A stretch of DNA of 64,000 nucleotides from Pseudomonas arsenicoxydans. Its GTDB lineage: Bacteria > Pseudomonadota > Gammaproteobacteria > Pseudomonadales > Pseudomonadaceae. Positions 63,401-64,000 of the stretch are shown piece by piece. A program made the position numbers and the translations under genes. Numbering within the stretch: position 1 is the first letter of the stretch; each line of letters begins with the position of its first letter. The notes below the pieces were generated by a model. The model was not told the DNA's origin. It worked only from the letters and a program-made list of their open reading frames with translations, and made no database searches. The stretch covers positions 6,085,001 through 6,149,000 of the forward strand of contig NZ_LT629705.1 in assembly GCF_900103875.1 (NCBI RefSeq), read 5' to 3'.

Positions 63401-63475
63401 TTTGATCACGTCGCTGGAAATTATCCGCTCGTCCTTGCACCATGACCGCCTATCGAGAACCCAGGAATTTGCGCC

Positions 63476-64000
63476 ATGGCTGACGACATCCACTTCTACG
63501 AACCCGCCAACGGCCACGGCCTCCCGCATGATCCGTTCAACGCCATCGTCGGCCCACGGCCCATCGGCTGGATTTCCTCCCAGGACGCCAACGGCCACCT
63601 GAACCTGGCGCCTTACAGCTTCTTCAACGCCTTTAACTACATTCCGCCGATCATCGGTTTTTCCAGCATTGGCCGTAAGGACAGCCTGAATAACATCGAA
63701 CAGACCGGCGAATTCGCCTGGAACCTGGCGACCCGGCCACTGGCCGAGCAGATGAACCAGAGCTGCGCCATGGTCCCCCCGGAGGTCAACGAGTTCGAGC
63801 TGTCGGGGCTGACACCGGTTGCGTCGAAAATCATCCAGGTGCCGCGCGTCGCTGAAAGCCCGGTGTCCTTCGAGTGCAAGGTCACGCAAATCATTCAGTT
63901 GCAGCGAGCGGATGGAAACGTGGTGCCAAGCTGGCTGATTCTCGGCGAAGTGGTCGCCGTGCATATCGCCAAATGGCTGTTGAAGGATGGGGTGTACGAC
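63476..64000 (+). CDS. Flavin reductase family protein, 5' part (cut by window edge)
   Basis: The first 175 residues are present. The FMN-binding split-barrel pattern is clear: NAIVGPRPIGWISSQDANGH, NLAPYSFFNAFNYIPPIIGF, GEFAWNLATRPLAEQMN and FECKVTQIIQL. Such proteins reduce flavins or act as flavin-dependent oxidoreductases. ATG at 63476 has AGGA 10 bases upstream. The end lies beyond the window. Confidence 0.9.
   Translation, partial: MADDIHFYEPANGHGLPHDPFNAIVGPRPIGWISSQDANGHLNLAPYSFFNAFNYIPPIIGFSSIGRKDSLNNIEQTGEFAWNLATRPLAEQMNQSCAMVPPEVNEFELSGLTPVASKIIQVPRVAESPVSFECKVTQIIQLQRADGNVVPSWLILGEVVAVHIAKWLLKDGVYD

Overview
The window is chromosomal DNA of a Pseudomonas, most likely of the P. 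fluorescens group. The evidence is an OprD porin, an MvaT-family silencer, PilZ and GGDEF proteins, many copies of the pseudomonad REP core GCGGGCAAGCCCGC, and gene order that recalls P. aeruginosa at two places (yajQ-panE-kinase-nudix-GST-argJ-secA-DUF721, and pykA-enoyl-CoA hydratase-ferredoxin reductase-GGDEF-fumarase). The organism call and the synteny are from memory, not a search.

Layout. 1-2.8 kb: end of slyX, a HIT protein, a 0.9-kb gap and an OprD-type porin. 2.9-16.4 kb: mostly housekeeping (mscS-type channel, yajQ, panE, an orphan PAS/HAMP histidine kinase, PduO-type adenosyltransferase, Nudix-ThiE fusion coupled to a GST, argJ, secA, dciA, a HerA/DUF853 ATPase). 16.5-21.7 kb: an amino-acid-type chemoreceptor with a likely FliA promoter, then a coupled operon of glycosyltransferase, DUF2334 deacetylase and a flippase-like membrane protein. 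21.8-24.9 kb: purU, an MvaT-family gene, sbcB. 25.1-31.8 kb: six genes with overlapping starts and stops (RDD, SpoIIM-like, DUF4129, DUF4350, MoxR, DUF58), a membrane-assembly or stress type operon.

31.8-48.9 kb is the accessory region. On the minus strand a four-gene unit encodes a toxin-complex (Tc) A subunit split into two proteins. The N-terminal half carries about 530 extra residues of Ig-like and beta modules exactly where it was split from the C-terminal half. Two more proteins downstream are built from the same modules. Upstream, behind its own terminator, lies a 1318-residue protein of about 13 W-centred Ig-like repeats; a 99-residue single-repeat relative sits 1.5 kb further on. No TcB or TcC (RHS) gene is present. 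The three transcription units (split TcA, giant Ig protein, mini Ig protein) share a 16-bp motif CTGTCAG..T.T..CAG upstream of their starts, which suggests one regulon. This is the best candidate for an undescribed system.

49-64 kb: PilZ protein, TPR-like lipoprotein, pykA, an enoyl-CoA hydratase, a coupled GGDEF / ferredoxin reductase pair, class I fumarase, a DctB/DctD (MifS/MifR)-like two-component pair, and a KgtP-type 2-oxoglutarate transporter preceded by a sigma-54 promoter and two palindromic activator sites 32 bp apart. The window ends with a four-fold repeated membrane protein and the start of a flavin reductase gene. No tRNA, rRNA, CRISPR array, prophage or intact IS was seen.
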